Source: Oxytricha trifallax | Taxonomy: Eukaryota; Ciliophora; Spirotrichea; Sporadotrichida; Oxytrichidae | Length of the DNA: 64,000 nt | Direction: 5' to 3' | NCBI GenBank assembly: GCA_000711775.1 | Contig: ARYC01017947.1 | Location: 36,575 to 100,574 of the forward strand | The notes under the pieces: model-generated | What the model saw: the letters and a program-made list of their open reading frames with translations, nothing else | Told to the model about the DNA's origin: nothing | Databases searched by the model: none | In this document: in pieces, positions 22,789 through 34,241 of the stretch | Layout: each line of letters begins with the position of its first letter | Numbering within the stretch: the stretch's first letter is position 1 | Made by a program: the position numbers and the translations under genes

Positions 22789-24237
22789 TCAAACAAATTT
22801 TATCTGCTTATCTTTGTGGTATCTCTTGAACTTAGCTCTCTTTAATGTTTCAAGTATATCTTCTAATGATGATCTTGGATATGCTGGAGCTCTTACTATG
22901 ATCATCTCAACCATTTTCTTAATCTAAGTGCATACATCTTCTTGCTTTATATGTTTAACAGCTATGCTTATTGATTACTTTTCTTGCTTTGTTCCGAAGT
23001 ACGACATACTTTCCATATCGCACTCTAAAATAATTGCTGCTACCGCCCAGACATCCCACTAAACAGAGCCATTAGCCCACTTCTCTCTTATTGGGAAGTA
23101 CCCAGGTGTGCCTAGCATTTTAGCTAAAGTCACTATTTCTTACCTTATTGCTCTATTGAAATCAATGACTACTATTTCTAAAGGACAGAGATTTAGCATT
23201 ACATTTTCTGGCTTCAAATCTCTATGAACATACCCTAGATCATGCAGCTCTTTCACACCCTTGGTCATTTCCGTGAGTATCTCATTCAAGTCATCTGGGT
23301 ATCTATTATGGTAGAGATAATCTCTTAGAGTCATTTCAAATTTCTTAAGTCGTAGTGCAATAAAACCATGTCCAAGAATAACTCCATCGAGTTTAAGCAA
23401 GTTCTTGCATTACCTTTTATGAGCCTCTCTTAGTATTATGTATTCATTGGCAAACTCATTTTGATACTGCTCGTTCCTAATAAGATATTTGAAAGGATAT
23501 ACTTTATAAGCATACTCATCAACTACTATGAGTTTTGCCTTGTTAGGCACATCAATATGTAAATAGTTGTCAATGCAAAAACTGAGATCTACTGCATTTA
23601 ATGCAGGTATATACATAGCTCTCTCTTACAAGCATGCTATATATAATTCATTAGCTGGTTGGTTCATTGACTCAAAACGTTTCTGCTTCTTAAGTCTCTC
23701 TTCCTGCTCTCTTTAAGACTCTACAGTATTGGAATTTCTCTTGGCTGGTATAAGTTTTTATGTTTCTTTATCTTGCATTAAAAACTCACTTAAATGATGT
23801 TTTTGAATGTGTCTTTTAACTTTAGCTGAGTGAGTGTAAGACTTCATGCAAGTCGTGCACTAATACCTGCCATCGACCTTTTCGTGCTTAAAATATATCT
23901 TAGCTATCCCAGAGTGCATCTCTTTGATGTGCCTCTTCAAGCTCGAATCAGTTGAGAAGAAATTTTAGCATTCATCACATTAGAATTCTTTAATCTTTTC
24001 TAGTGGGAGATGTTCTTTTAACTCCTCAACATCTTCGATTAGCGTTTAAATACTTATCTCTGCTCTCTGCTTCCTGATATTTATTTCTAGAACAAACACC
24101 TCTGATTCAAACTCAAGAGCTTTAAGCTCTGGCTCCTTTTCAATGTATATGATCTCTTGCTTCTTAGTTTATCCAAAGTTTAGCTAAGATTATCCACTGC
24201 CAAGAGAGACTGCTTTGCGATTTAAGTTAGCCGCCAT
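22789..24237 (-). CDS. TBE-C 57-kDa C2H2 zinc-finger / kinase-like protein, intact
   Basis: Minus-strand ATG 24235-24237 to TGA 22789-22791, exactly 1449 nt as in TBE-B. It has the same zinc fingers (first reads CDEC where TBE-B has CHEC), HRDLKPEN, DFN and GTPGY motifs. Differences from TBE-B are mostly conservative substitutions with no length change, so this gene has been kept open in both copies while the transposase has decayed, consistent with selection on it. Confidence 0.95.
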
Positions 24238-24803
24238 GTTTTAAATTCAAATTTAAATTTCTATTATAAAGCTTTAATAACCTCTCTTGTTATAGTAACT
24301 TTGTATAGGAGTTGGTACTGCAACAACAATGGTTGATTCTTAGGCGTTAGACATCATATTTATACTAAGTTTATAGCTATAAATTTTCTAAATTCATGCT
24401 TAGTATTTTTAATTTTGGTACAAACTTAGAAAAAATTGAGGTTGGTACTGGTACAAATTAGGTTTTGAACCATATTGGAACTTTTCCATTAAAACCTCAT
24501 TAGTTTAAAACTAGGTACTAATTAAGTTTTGGTACTATTAAATTGGTACCAATTAAAATTAAACGAATTTAGTATCAGTACTAATTAAATTAAAACAAAT
24601 TAAGTACTAATTTAATGGAACTAAATTGATTAAAATGGAGCTCCATCTCTGCAGTTTGTTACAGCTTCTGCAAACTTTCTCCACGTATCTTTGCAGGGTT
24701 GACCTCCTATAAGATGCCCATATTTAATAGTAAATTTTAAACAATAGGATCCAGAAGTCTATATGTTATAATTTGAAATTCATTAATAGGAAGAGGAACA
24801 AAG
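24238..24803. promoter_or_regulatory. Divergent intergenic region with repeated GTACC motifs (TBE-C)
   Basis: Mirror of the TBE-B intergenic region; variants of AATTAGTACC / GGTACTAATT cluster at 24415-24620. It diverges from the TBE-B array at several motif positions, so it evolves faster than the coding sequence. Confidence 0.5.
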
Positions 24804-25593
24804 ATGGAATCACTCAATGATCAAATGAAAAGAGTCGAGGCTCAAGAAATGATATCAAGGTTCAGAAGTAAGGAAGATCTCTATCGATACCTAACTTTAC
24901 ATGGTAAGATAACTTGATGACTATTTACATATTATGCAGTTGGTTTATTCCTTCCAACGATGGAAGGTACCAAAATTTCATTCTTGAAAGCAATACTTGT
25001 GAGGAGAAGAAAGCTTTTAAAAATAAAGAGATTAAACTAATAGAAATTCCCAACTACCCTGACATTTCAGTCACTAATCTTTATGAAGATGCCATGTAAG
25101 ATGAGGAAGCGGTAGTTTACCTTCCTACCAAGAAACAACTCTCTAATAAACTCCCAGAGAGGAACTCCTTCTTTGGTGTTCTTGGTACAATAAAAGAAGA
25201 TTATCTCAGAGAAATTATTGAAGAAGCACATAAGAAACGATAATCTATTTCTCCTGAAGACTAGAAGAAGCAAGGCATTCTAATAAGCTCAGCTTGGCTA
25301 GAGGAACTTAAGAAGCATCCTTATCTTTCAAGTAAGCTTTGACAAATAACTTTGTAGGAAAATCAGGCACTGCTATATATCTTATGAAAGAGCATGCTAA
25401 GGTTCATAGAGAGAGAAAGTCACAAAAAATTCATGAAGTGAGCAAGAGACTTTATAAAGATGTTTAAAAGCCAGATGAAATGAACATAGATGCAGGAGCT
25501 GGAACAAAGAGAAGAAATATGGGCCCAAACAAGCCATAAGAAGAGGAGAAGAAAGAGAACCCAAACCCATTTATGGGCCAGTTTAATATGTGA
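24804..25593 (+). pseudogene. TBE-C 22-kDa-class gene, two mini-introns, one lost base
   Basis: ATG 24804, TGA 25591. Introns 24904-24939 (36 bp) and 25332-25357 (26 bp). The spliced length is 728 nt, one short of 243 codons; the missing base is near 24988, where TBE-B reads CTT TGT GAG and TBE-C lost a T. The C-terminus is otherwise clean (NPFMGQFNM). The same conserved blocks are present as in TBE-B. Unknown function. Confidence 0.85.
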
Positions 25594-25599
25594 ATATAT

Positions 25600-26661
25600 T
25601 CATTCGTTTAAATCTAAAACTTATTTATAAACATTCATTCTTCCCTTTCTCGCACAAATTGTTGTCTTATCTACGCTCACTCTCTTACAGCTGCTTTGAA
25701 TCAAGTCTACTGTATCGATGGGCAAGTCATGCATAAGATGATACAGCAGAAGCTTCTTGTAGTGAGTCTTTATTTAACTCCAGTAGAATTCTATTCCATT
25801 AAATTAAGGACTATAAGGAACGTTGTATACAGGGGTTATGTTTAGGTCTTCATAAGCTTTCTTAGACTCCTTAGTCTTATGAACTGATAGGTTATCAACA
25901 AACAGGATGATCTCTTGGTTGCTATACTTCTCTGAGCTCATGTAGGAACTCTATATACTACTCTCGCTTAATAGAGCAAGGGTGAATAACATAACTCTCT
26001 AAGCCTGAATCTTCACTTATACCAGCTAAAATTGCATGAGTGACTACCTTTACTTTTTAGTCATAAACTTCTATGTTATCATACTTCTTGTACCATGACT
26101 TATTAATAAAGTGTTGAACGTAAACACAGCTTCATCTGCATGTATGAACTTGATGTTATTATCAATAGCTCTCTGCATTTAATCATAAATATAGTTTAAA
26201 TTATTGCTATAAAATGGCACTGTAAAATCAATCACTTTCTTAACTCTGTTGACAGTCTTGAAAGTAATACCATTTCGTCTATAAATATTGGCTATAGTCT
26301 AAGGAGAGATACGCATGTCTGGAAACTTGCGATGAAACATGACAGCTCGTTAGTCAAGAGGAAAGTGAGCTCAATACTTTAATGTCTTAGAGTCACAGAG
26401 ATAGTCAATATGGACCTGTGAGAACTTTTATTTTCTTGCAGGATGTTTTCAAGAGCCTGAGTTATAATGTTAAACAGCTAACAAGCAATGATACCTAACA
26501 GTTGAGGCAATCTTGTGTAGGAGTCTTGCTATGGCTGTATAATTCAACACTGGTTTGACTTAGTCTATATTAAAACTTGTACCATACCGAAGCTGAAGCA
26601 GTAAATCTAAATATTACTCATCATAAATAGACCCTAAATTTCGATAATTTCTATTTCTCAT
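25600..26661 (-). pseudogene. TBE-C 42-kDa DD34E transposase, TGA plus frameshifts
   Basis: ATG 26659-26661, TGA 25600-25602. It shares the codon-71 TGA of TBE-B and has extra small deletions against TBE-B (two bases near 25940 and one near 26108, before the first catalytic block on the coding strand). The Asp and Glu motifs are otherwise recognisable. Probably inactive. Confidence 0.9.
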
Positions 26662-26766
26662 TTTGAAAATTGGCCTAATTTCTCTACTAACCCCAATAAG
26701 ACCCCAACTATACCCTACAAATCAAAGCACTTATAAACCTCACTAAGGGGTTTTGGGGTTTTGATT

Positions 26767-27289
26767 GTTCTTTAAAATGCTATAGTCTATGACTTAATTT
26801 TAAAAATCATCATCATAGTTTTTTAATCTAGATTTTCATTCATAAGAATTTAATTTATTTCTGAGCAAACAGCTGAGCCTTTTTAATCCTAACTTATCTG
26901 CTAAAGATACTTATCTCATGTCTGTTTTAAATGAAAATAGAAAACATTCGATAGTTATGCAAGAGCTCTATAGCGCAAAAGTTGTAAGAAAGTTATTTGT
27001 GATTTAACTAAAAATTCTGCAAGCAATAATTAAGCTTATTCATAAATGTATTTAAAATAATTACTCATAATTATAATATTGAGCATAATTATAATGATTC
27101 AATGGAAATTAAAACAAAAACATAGAACTATTTTAAAAAAGTTCACAAGGTTTATTTTCTATCATTATTACGACATTTCTTCATCATTATTATACTTAAA
27201 ATAAATATTCAATCCCTTACCGTAATAGACTTTGATTGTCATTTTTAAATGTTAGATCAGAAAAAAAAATGTAATAAGAATAAAAACCA
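26767..27289. other. AT-rich spacer right of TBE-C
   Basis: No supported gene; A/T-rich with short coding-like stretches too weak to call. Confidence 0.35.
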
Positions 27290-28520
27290 TTTCAATAGTA
27301 TCCCTTTGAAAACTGTGATTACTAGGGATACAAGAATTCAATTTACTATGACTACAATAAAAATCATCTTCAAGATATAAAAAGAAAATATATGAGCAAA
27401 AAATTTGATTGTGAAGAGCACAACTATCGATACTGTTCACGACAAAGCCTACAAGCTTCCAAGAATAATTGGTAGGATTATTCATAGAAACAGACTGATA
27501 AAAGAGTTGAGAAAGTTGGCAAATCATAATATTAAGGGTTTATTTTTATAAAATAAAGTGAATTACAAAATTAATTAATAGAAATAGCAATTATAATGGC
27601 AATATTAGAAATTTCTATCTAAAAAAACACGTTTAATCTTCATTATCTTCATCACAAATATTGCCTACTTTTTTCCTCTTTTTGTAACTTTTTAACTACC
27701 TATCTGTAAGTTTCTTCGGTTTTACCATGTGCAATACTTGTAAAAATATAATTTTAGAAATGTATTTTGTAATTTACATTAATATTTTAAGAAACAGAGT
27801 TCTCTGAATCAAGCTTTTTTCAATTAAAACAATTCCCTTTATTCAAGAAAAATCGTAATTAAACCCACACATCTGATAAGTGATCCGGTGATTGTGGAGT
27901 ACGATGTAAAAGTTAGGGAGATATGGGAGGAGTTTCATAGAAAATAAAGATGGAACTCTATTCAAAAGTATTTTTGGACGCTCCATGAAATAAGATAAGT
28001 TTGCCTCTCAAGAAAATACAGTTACACAAATCAAAAATATACCTATTGAGCTTGTTTAAGAGGAGGGGTTTATTTGGGTTAATAAAAATACCATGACTAA
28101 AGAAATGTCTATCGATGGGTTCAAACATTAGTTTAGATAAAATTTCCAAAGAGAGAAACAGTCTTCAATTAATAGGTAAATACAATTAGCATGGTAGTGA
28201 GTTGTACCGGTAGGAAAAAGCAATATTAAGAAATAAAGTAATATTCGAAATTTATATCAGCCTGAATTTAATTGTAAAAGAAATGAGAGAAGCTTTAAAG
28301 AAGCATGAAGCAATTTACAATAAGATAGCAGAAAAAGTTGTTACTATGACCCTTCTTGGAAATATTTTGAAGAATAATATAAGAAGAGGATGAACTATAA
28401 TGGGGAACTAATTTAGTTGAATGTGAAATTCAAAACTGTGATTAATTATAAAATAAATTTTCAAATTATATTTACGAATTAATTGAAAGTCATAAATTTC
28501 ATGACTTGGTAATAATCCGC
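27290..28520 (+). pseudogene. Degenerate coding region, unknown protein
   Basis: Successive plus-strand stretches are clearly protein-like in shifting frames. About 27290-27600 includes TTIDTVHDKAYKLPRIIGRI; about 27860-28180 includes DPVIVEYDVKVREIWEEFHR and then EEGFIWVNKNTMTKEMSIDG; about 28210-28510 includes YDPSWKYFEEQYKKRMNYNG. In-frame TGAs occur near 27391 and 28306, and one frame change lies near 28000. It may be a decayed gene or macronuclear-destined segments separated by short IESs. No family recognised. Confidence 0.4.
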
Positions 28521-28593
28521 TTTCATTTAGGTTACTTTTATAATTTAATTAAGCTTTCTTCATATAGTTATATAATTACTTTAAGTATTAATT

Positions 28594-28860
28594 ATGAGTG
28601 AGTTATTTAGAATCTTTTTAGCAACTACTGAACTGAACCATTGAGGAAAGTGCGATGAAAATGCATTACTTGAAGAAGCTAAAGCTACTCTTCACGATAC
28701 AAATACTGGTGTCGTTGTTGTTGCAGTAATATGACTCTAAAGTGCCAAGGTATACAACATAATAAGAAACAGATCTATCACTAAATCAGAACAACTGGAG
28801 ACAAAACTATTTCTAACTAGGCATCTCTCAATTCACAATAAACAGCATCAAGTATAAATG
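28594..28860 (+). pseudogene. TGA-interrupted short ORF
   Basis: ATG 28594 starts a frame (MSELFRIFLATTELNH) that crosses a TGA, continues protein-like (GKCDENALLEEAKATLHDTN), crosses another TGA and continues to a third near 28860. The pattern matches the other TGA-interrupted frames in the window. Function unknown. Confidence 0.35.
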
Positions 28861-29830
28861 TGATTCAACACTAAAATCAGAAATATAATTATAAATCACT
28901 GATATTTAATACTAATTAATATTTAATACATCTAGAATTAATTATAATCTCTAGAAATTATATTCCATTGCCTTAAAATGATTTACAATTATATATTTTA
29001 TAATATTTAGAGAAAATTTATAAATAAGCAAATTAAATTTTGTAATTGTAAATATTGAGCATTTTAATTTTTTATAAAATAAATAAGCAAAATTATCCCA
29101 TTTAAAACCGGTTGCTTTTTAAAACATTTTGAAGAAATTCCCAATAATTCGATATTAATAAATTGTTAATAAATTAAAAATACAATATTTATTTTACAAA
29201 AGTCATCTGCTCAAAATTCTTTTGGATTATGCAATCTATCTGTAGATAAGAATACCATACATTCTTTTGTGTAAAAAAATTATTGAGTGTTGAAATATGG
29301 ACTTTTGAAGAAATATCTGTTATAGCTATGTTCTAATTTAAGAATAACTTTCCCTTTCAGTTTCTTATGTTAATATTATTTATAGCTTCAATCAATTAAT
29401 TCTAAGTCCTTATTTTATTTTATAATTTATAAGTAATCGTAAATCAAAATTTTCTTGTCTATAAGTGGTATTGCTTCAATTAAATTTCTTGATGATTCAA
29501 TTTTTATCAAATAAGGAGTTATGCTCTAACTCAAGGTCAAATTATATTCTTTAATGTTTAAATTGTTAACAATATAGATTTATTTGCAATGGCTTTCTTG
29601 GAAAGTAAAAAATTATGAACGAATTAGCATATCCAAAAACTATTAATTAGTATTGATGTTTTGCATTATTTAACTTGATTGATGAGACTTCATCAGAAGA
29701 TCTAAATATTTAACAACTAAAAATAATTGAAGTTACTTTTAGACTTTGACTAAAAAATTAGAAACTAACTGCCTTTTTTTTTAATAACATAACACATGAT
29801 AATTGTATATTAAAAAGATATCTTTTTTAG
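28861..29830. other. AT-rich spacer
   Basis: Mostly A/T; no supported gene. Confidence 0.4.
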
Positions 29831-29831
29831 C

Positions 29832-30032
29832 TCAGCAATAATATAATAATCCTAAAAATATGTAGAGGATCCAGACAGCTAGAAATATGTCATTTGTAGT
29901 TATATTGAAAGGATAGTATTGCTTATGAGCATGCCAATCCACTGATTGAATTAGTGGTAGAGAAGACAAGGTATAAAGTAACAAGTAAGATACAAATGTA
30001 GTGAGGAATACTGAATTGTAAAGAGCCATCAA
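29832..30032 (-). CDS. Small putative membrane protein or gene 5' end
   Basis: Minus-strand frame from an ATG at 30027-30029 (MALYNSVFLTTFVSYLLLYT) with two strongly hydrophobic segments around a polar loop (DWHAHKQYYPFNIT). The upstream minus-strand sequence (30035-30170) is pyrimidine-rich, like a short 5' leader. It closes at a TGA after LGLLYYC. It could be a complete 65-residue two-pass membrane protein or the first segment of a longer gene. No homologue recognised. Confidence 0.4.
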   Translation of the reverse strand: MMALYNSVFLTTFVSYLLLYTLSSLPLIQSVDWHAHKQYYPFNITTNDIFLAVWILYIFLGLLYYC

Positions 30033-30640
30033 TCAACAGTAGGTGAGATAGATAGTAAAGAGACAGAATAATTTATAAATTATTGTCAAATGGAGAGATG
30101 GAAGGACTTAGTTAGGATGAATGAATTGCAAACGGAGCAAGAATGAGTATAAGGAGGAAGAGAAATGAAAGATAAAATTTATTGAGCTAAAAACATTTTT
30201 ATCTACTATAGATAAAACTAGTAGTGTAAGTCAAATAATGAGAAAAAATTAAGAATAAGTGAAGAAATACAACTTTGAAAAGTAGTTTGGTATTGGGGGG
30301 AAATTATTCAATTTAAAATAGCGAGATTAAGTTGAGAAACTATTAATATTAAATTAGGACCATCTTTATATAAAATTTGGTTAATTATTAAATCGAATCT
30401 CATTAAATATATTAAGATAACTAATATATATATATATTTAATTTCACTAAATTTTAAATTACTATATCTTATTAACAAATTATATCTCGATGTATTCAGA
30501 AAAATTTCATTATTGGTAAATCATTGTAATGTTTTACCAACTTCACTTAAAGAACTAATATTGTGATCATTGATAGAATTTCTTAACAATTTCAGCATTA
30601 TTTTTGCTTCTAATTTTTTAAAAATAATAATAATAGGTAC
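30033..30640. other. AT-rich DNA left of TBE-X
   Basis: Contains a (TA)n run at 30425-30440. The left terminus of the TBE-X element probably lies here or just beyond, but no C4A4 end was found. Confidence 0.35.
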
Positions 30641-30692
30641 TAGTATAATCATAAGATGCAATTTCAGTTGAAATTATTATTAAAATTAATGA

Positions 30693-32090
30693 TCATCTGA
30701 TATTAAAATGACTTACCAAAGGGTTCTTAAAGTCTTAAATGTTTACTGTTAAATCTTCCTTAACAAATATTCTCACCAGTAAAGCTCCAAGCTCAGATGC
30801 TATTTTTTTTGTTTTAAAAATTTTAATAAATTTGTTTTAATTTATTGTTTCTTTTTTATCAATTGTTTGAACTAGTCCTTATCACATACAGTCTCAAGAA
30901 TTATCAATGCGAATGCATAAATACCCCAAAAAGTTGAAGCATTCTTAACATCCAATTTATTATTAATGTAGTTATTTAAATTATTAGGTTTTGTTGCTGT
31001 CTTGTCTTCTAAAAATGAAGCAAAATCATAATTTCCTATAAATACCATATAATCTGGGTATAATTATACAAGAATGTTTTCTGGCTTGATATCTCTATGG
31101 CAAATTTAGTTTTCATGTAATTCTTAAATTCCTTATAATATTCCAATCAATGTTAAGTATAATTATTATTAATCATACTTTTCTTTTAAAATCTACTTAA
31201 AGTTGGTCTCATGGTGCCTAGTTATTATAATTAAATCATCTTCTTAAATTTTCATTCCATAAATTAAGTTTTGATACTTTAGATCTAGTTGTAAACCTAG
31301 TTTCTGGTATTTAAATTCATTCCATAATTTTTATAGTTAGGCAGAATTGCACTTAAGATCGTTAATGTTATATTTATGAAATACTTTGTACTCATCATAT
31401 AATTATTTTTCCTTTGTTGAAAGATTCTCAATAAAAATTCCTACTTCTTTAGCCTCCTTAATTAAGTAAACTAATTCTTTAAAAAGACTTTCAATTTATA
31501 TTTGAAAATATTTTGAGTTGTTTAAGTTGTCTTGTTAATTCTAATGGTCAAGGTTGTCATTTAGTTTAGTTCTTGTTTCAATTTGCTGCTCGAGATTATC
31601 GTTTTATTATTAATTCTCTTGATCAATTAGTTATTCGTTAAATCTGTCAAAATAGTCAATTTATTTTTATTTTTTTATTAATTTCTCAACTGATTTCATG
31701 GCGTCTCTGACCTTTGGTTGTATCAACAACTAAATTTATAATAATAATTTTAATACTTACCTCTGGCTCTATCCCAATTAATTGTAATTATTCTTTGGTA
31801 TGAATTAGTAGATGAGTAGTAAGCTTAATCCTTTCTGAGCAAGGCACAAAATTGCAATCGTTGATCACAGAAGTATTTATTGTTTTATTTATTGAATCTA
31901 ATTCTAGTAATTTATTTATTTTTATGTCAAAATTGGCATAAATTGAACTATGATGGTGTCTTAACTTTCTTGCAGATTTCACAACTTATTAATAATTTGG
32001 GTCTCTCAGTATTGGTACTGTCTTTGCCTAGCTGCTTGCACTATTTTATGAATTTTTCCTCAGTTACTTCATAATCATCTATATCGTTAA
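30693..32090 (-). pseudogene. TBE-X zinc-finger/kinase-like gene, decayed
   Basis: The minus strand closes at TGA 30693-30695. The kinase part has an HRDIKPEN catalytic loop followed by YDFAS where TBE proteins have DFN, then WGIYAFALIILET, aligning with the DVWAVAAIILE segment of TBE-B. Upstream, Cys/His pairs (CEICKK and CNFVPCSERIKLTTH) look like degenerate C2H2 fingers. A probable GT-AG intron of about 33 bp lies near 31727-31760. Several frame changes are needed, so it is likely non-functional. Confidence 0.7.
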
Positions 32091-32254
32091 GATTGTTGTA
32101 TTTATTTTGTTTGGCATAAATTATTGTTTGCTGTTGAGTTAATTTCTGAATTCTATAAGTCGTGAACATTACTTTATTTATTATTATTTGATTATAAATT
32201 TTGAGTGTAGAAGGTAAACTTTGATAGTCTAGATCAAAAATTAGTATTTATAAT

Positions 32255-32700
32255 AATATATATATATATGAATTTCACTAATATTTGATTAATGAAATGC
32301 ATTTCACTAATTTAACATTAGTGAAATTCATATAATTAAATATTATAATTAGCACAATCATAATTTTCATCAATTTCATATTTAACACTATATATAAAAA
32401 TTACTTAATAATTTTGTTCGTCTTAGAAAATTTAATGATATAAGTATTGGATTAATTAATTATTTTCATAATCTATAAACAAATCTTACTTCCACTATTG
32501 CTTTCTATTTATATAAATTAATAATGGGGTATAATATTATTGAATTCATGATTCAAAATTTTCTTTAAAGAATTATATCAAAGTCTAATTGCAAAAACTC
32601 AAACTCATGATTCAAAGGCTGATCTATTTTAGGCAACATTACATTAATTTATATCCACAAATTATACTTAAATGACTATAAAAGAATATTCTATAATGTA
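32255..32700. other. AT-rich divergent spacer of TBE-X with small inverted repeat
   Basis: Holds a (TA)n run at 32257-32270 and a TGAATTTCACTAAT / ATTAGTGAAATTCAT inverted pair at 32268-32332. It corresponds in position to the divergent promoter region of TBE-B/C, but the GTACC motif array is absent. Confidence 0.4.
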
Positions 32701-32775
32701 AATCAAATAATTCATAATTTCAATTAAACTTAGCAATTAACCTTGATAGATTTTGATATTATTCTAAGATTAAGG

Positions 32776-34162
32776 ATGGAAAACACTTAAGCAGTAAATG
32801 CTAGAGTATTTGAAGGTAAATTAACATCCAAATACGATTGGTACACATTCTTAAAATTTCATAGTAAGATTATTTATGATTATAAAAACTTAGTGGGATA
32901 CTGTTTAACAGAGTACAAGAACACTTCAATGAGATTTATTCGAGATTTTTTATAAGGATAAAAATTCTTGATAAAATAGTAAGATGTCAAAGACATTAAA
33001 GTTCCCCATTACCCCGAACTCAAAATATAAAATATATTGGATTAAGTCAAAAATGATAATGACATTATGAGACACTTTAACTATTACCAAGATTCTAAAC
33101 ACCTACCAGAAAGATAATTTTTTTAAAAGTAGTAGGTACTCTGGCAACTTCTTATTTAAAAGAGTTAGTTATAGCTTAAAACAGATTAAGAAATTAAGAA
33201 CAGGTTGACTTTTAGTCATAATAAGCAATTTCAATTAAAAATGAGATTTTCAATGCTATTTAATAAGAACCATTTTTCACAAGTATGAAATTACATTATT
33301 ACTAAATTATATAAATAGGGCAGAAAGGAAGAGGAACCGCTTTGATAAAAAAGTAATCGAAGGCGATTAGGCAATAAAATAAGAAAAGAAAGAATTATGA
33401 AATACAAAAACAATACATTAAAGTAAATTAGGGGGAGGGCAACACCTGAACCAGTAACTTTTTTTCATATTTCTACCCTTCTTAAAAGCCTGTAAATACA
33501 TGACTAAGGTCAATTAAGGACCAAAGAATCTTAATTCATTACTAAAATTTACCCTAAACTACTCCCTCGGGTCGAAAAAATCAAGTTTATTTATAAATTT
33601 ATCATGTAAATATTCAGTTAATTTAAAGATTTTTATTAAAATATTTTTTTTATTTTTTCTTGATTTTTGATTAATATAAGTTAGATACATTTCAATTCTA
33701 TCCTTTTGAGGTATAATGCATAAAATGATAGAGTGGTATACCATATCCATAATAAAATTTACCATCAATTCTATCATTTTATGCATTATACCTCAAAAGG
33801 ATAGAATTAAAATGTATCTAACTTATATTAATCAAAAATCAAGAAAAAATAAAAAAAATATTTTAATAAAAATCTTTAAATTAACTGAATATTTACATGA
33901 TAAATTTATAAATAAACTTGATCTTTTCGACCCGAGGGAGTAGTCTAGGGTAAATTTTAGTAATGAATTAAGATTCTTTGGTCCTTAATTGACCTTAGTC
34001 ATGTATTTACAGGGTTTTAAGAAGGGTAGAAATATGAAAAAAAGTTACTGGTTCAGGTGTTGCCCCCCCCCCGTAAATTAAGAAAATTTTCCAATGTCAC
34101 AGGAAGATCAACGCATTGAGGAAAGTAGCCAAGACACAAAAAGACTTAGATTTAATATTTGA
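32776..34162 (+). pseudogene. TBE-X 22-kDa-class gene, split by a palindromic insertion
   Basis: ATG 32776. Intron 1 at 32864-32893 (30 bp) sits at the same position as intron 1 of TBE genes (just after the xxFLxFH / YRYLTLH block). Conserved blocks follow: VPHYPELKIQN against IPNYPDISVTN, and KHLPERQFF against NKLPERNSFF. A second intron, about 33296-33336, precedes GTALIKKQSKAI, matching GTAIYLMKEHAK of TBE-C. The coding sequence is cut at GTAAATTA by the palindrome 33431-34072; ignoring it and one duplicate copy, the frame continues to TGA 34160-34162. Function unknown. Confidence 0.75.
33431..34072. mobile_element. 642-bp palindromic foldback element, 8-bp TSD GTAAATTA
   Basis: Two arms of roughly 290-300 bp are near-perfect reverse complements around a short unpaired centre near 33735-33775. 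Ends are GGGGGAGGGCAACACC and GGTGTTGCCCCCCCCCC. Identical 8-bp duplications GTAAATTA lie at 33423-33430 and 34073-34080. The open frames inside are mirror images caused by the palindrome and are not evidence of coding. The 8-bp duplication points to a hAT-like or similar transposase acting in trans. Confidence 0.92.
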
Positions 34163-34241
34163 TAATTAACTTTAAATTAATTCTTATTTTAATAAATTAT
34201 GAAATCACTCTTAATTATTTTCTTATATATATAATTCTCCA

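Larger units (their letters stand above)
22650..26763 (-). mobile_element. TBE: TBE-C, inverted near-copy of TBE-B
   Basis: Ends CAAAACCCCAAAACCCC at 22650 and its complement at 26763, flanked by ATT (22647-22649 and 26764-26766). The content mirrors TBE-B: 57-kDa gene (minus), 22-kDa gene (plus), transposase (minus), differing by scattered substitutions and a few indels. The 57-kDa frame is intact, while the other two have frameshifts. Its own target duplication shows it was a separate insertion, not a simple inverted duplication with flanks. Confidence 0.97.

Noticed and set aside
27252..27527. Minus-strand 91-codon ORF
   Set aside because: The plus strand of the same stretch has better protein-like composition; the minus frame is probably a shadow.
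30420..30440. (TA)n runs here and at 721, 32257, 59068 and 60760 as regulatory sites
   Set aside because: Simple repeats expected by chance in such AT-rich DNA.
33559..33943. Two mirror-image ORFs of 75 codons
   Set aside because: They are the same sequence read from both arms of a palindrome and cover its loop edges; no independent coding evidence.
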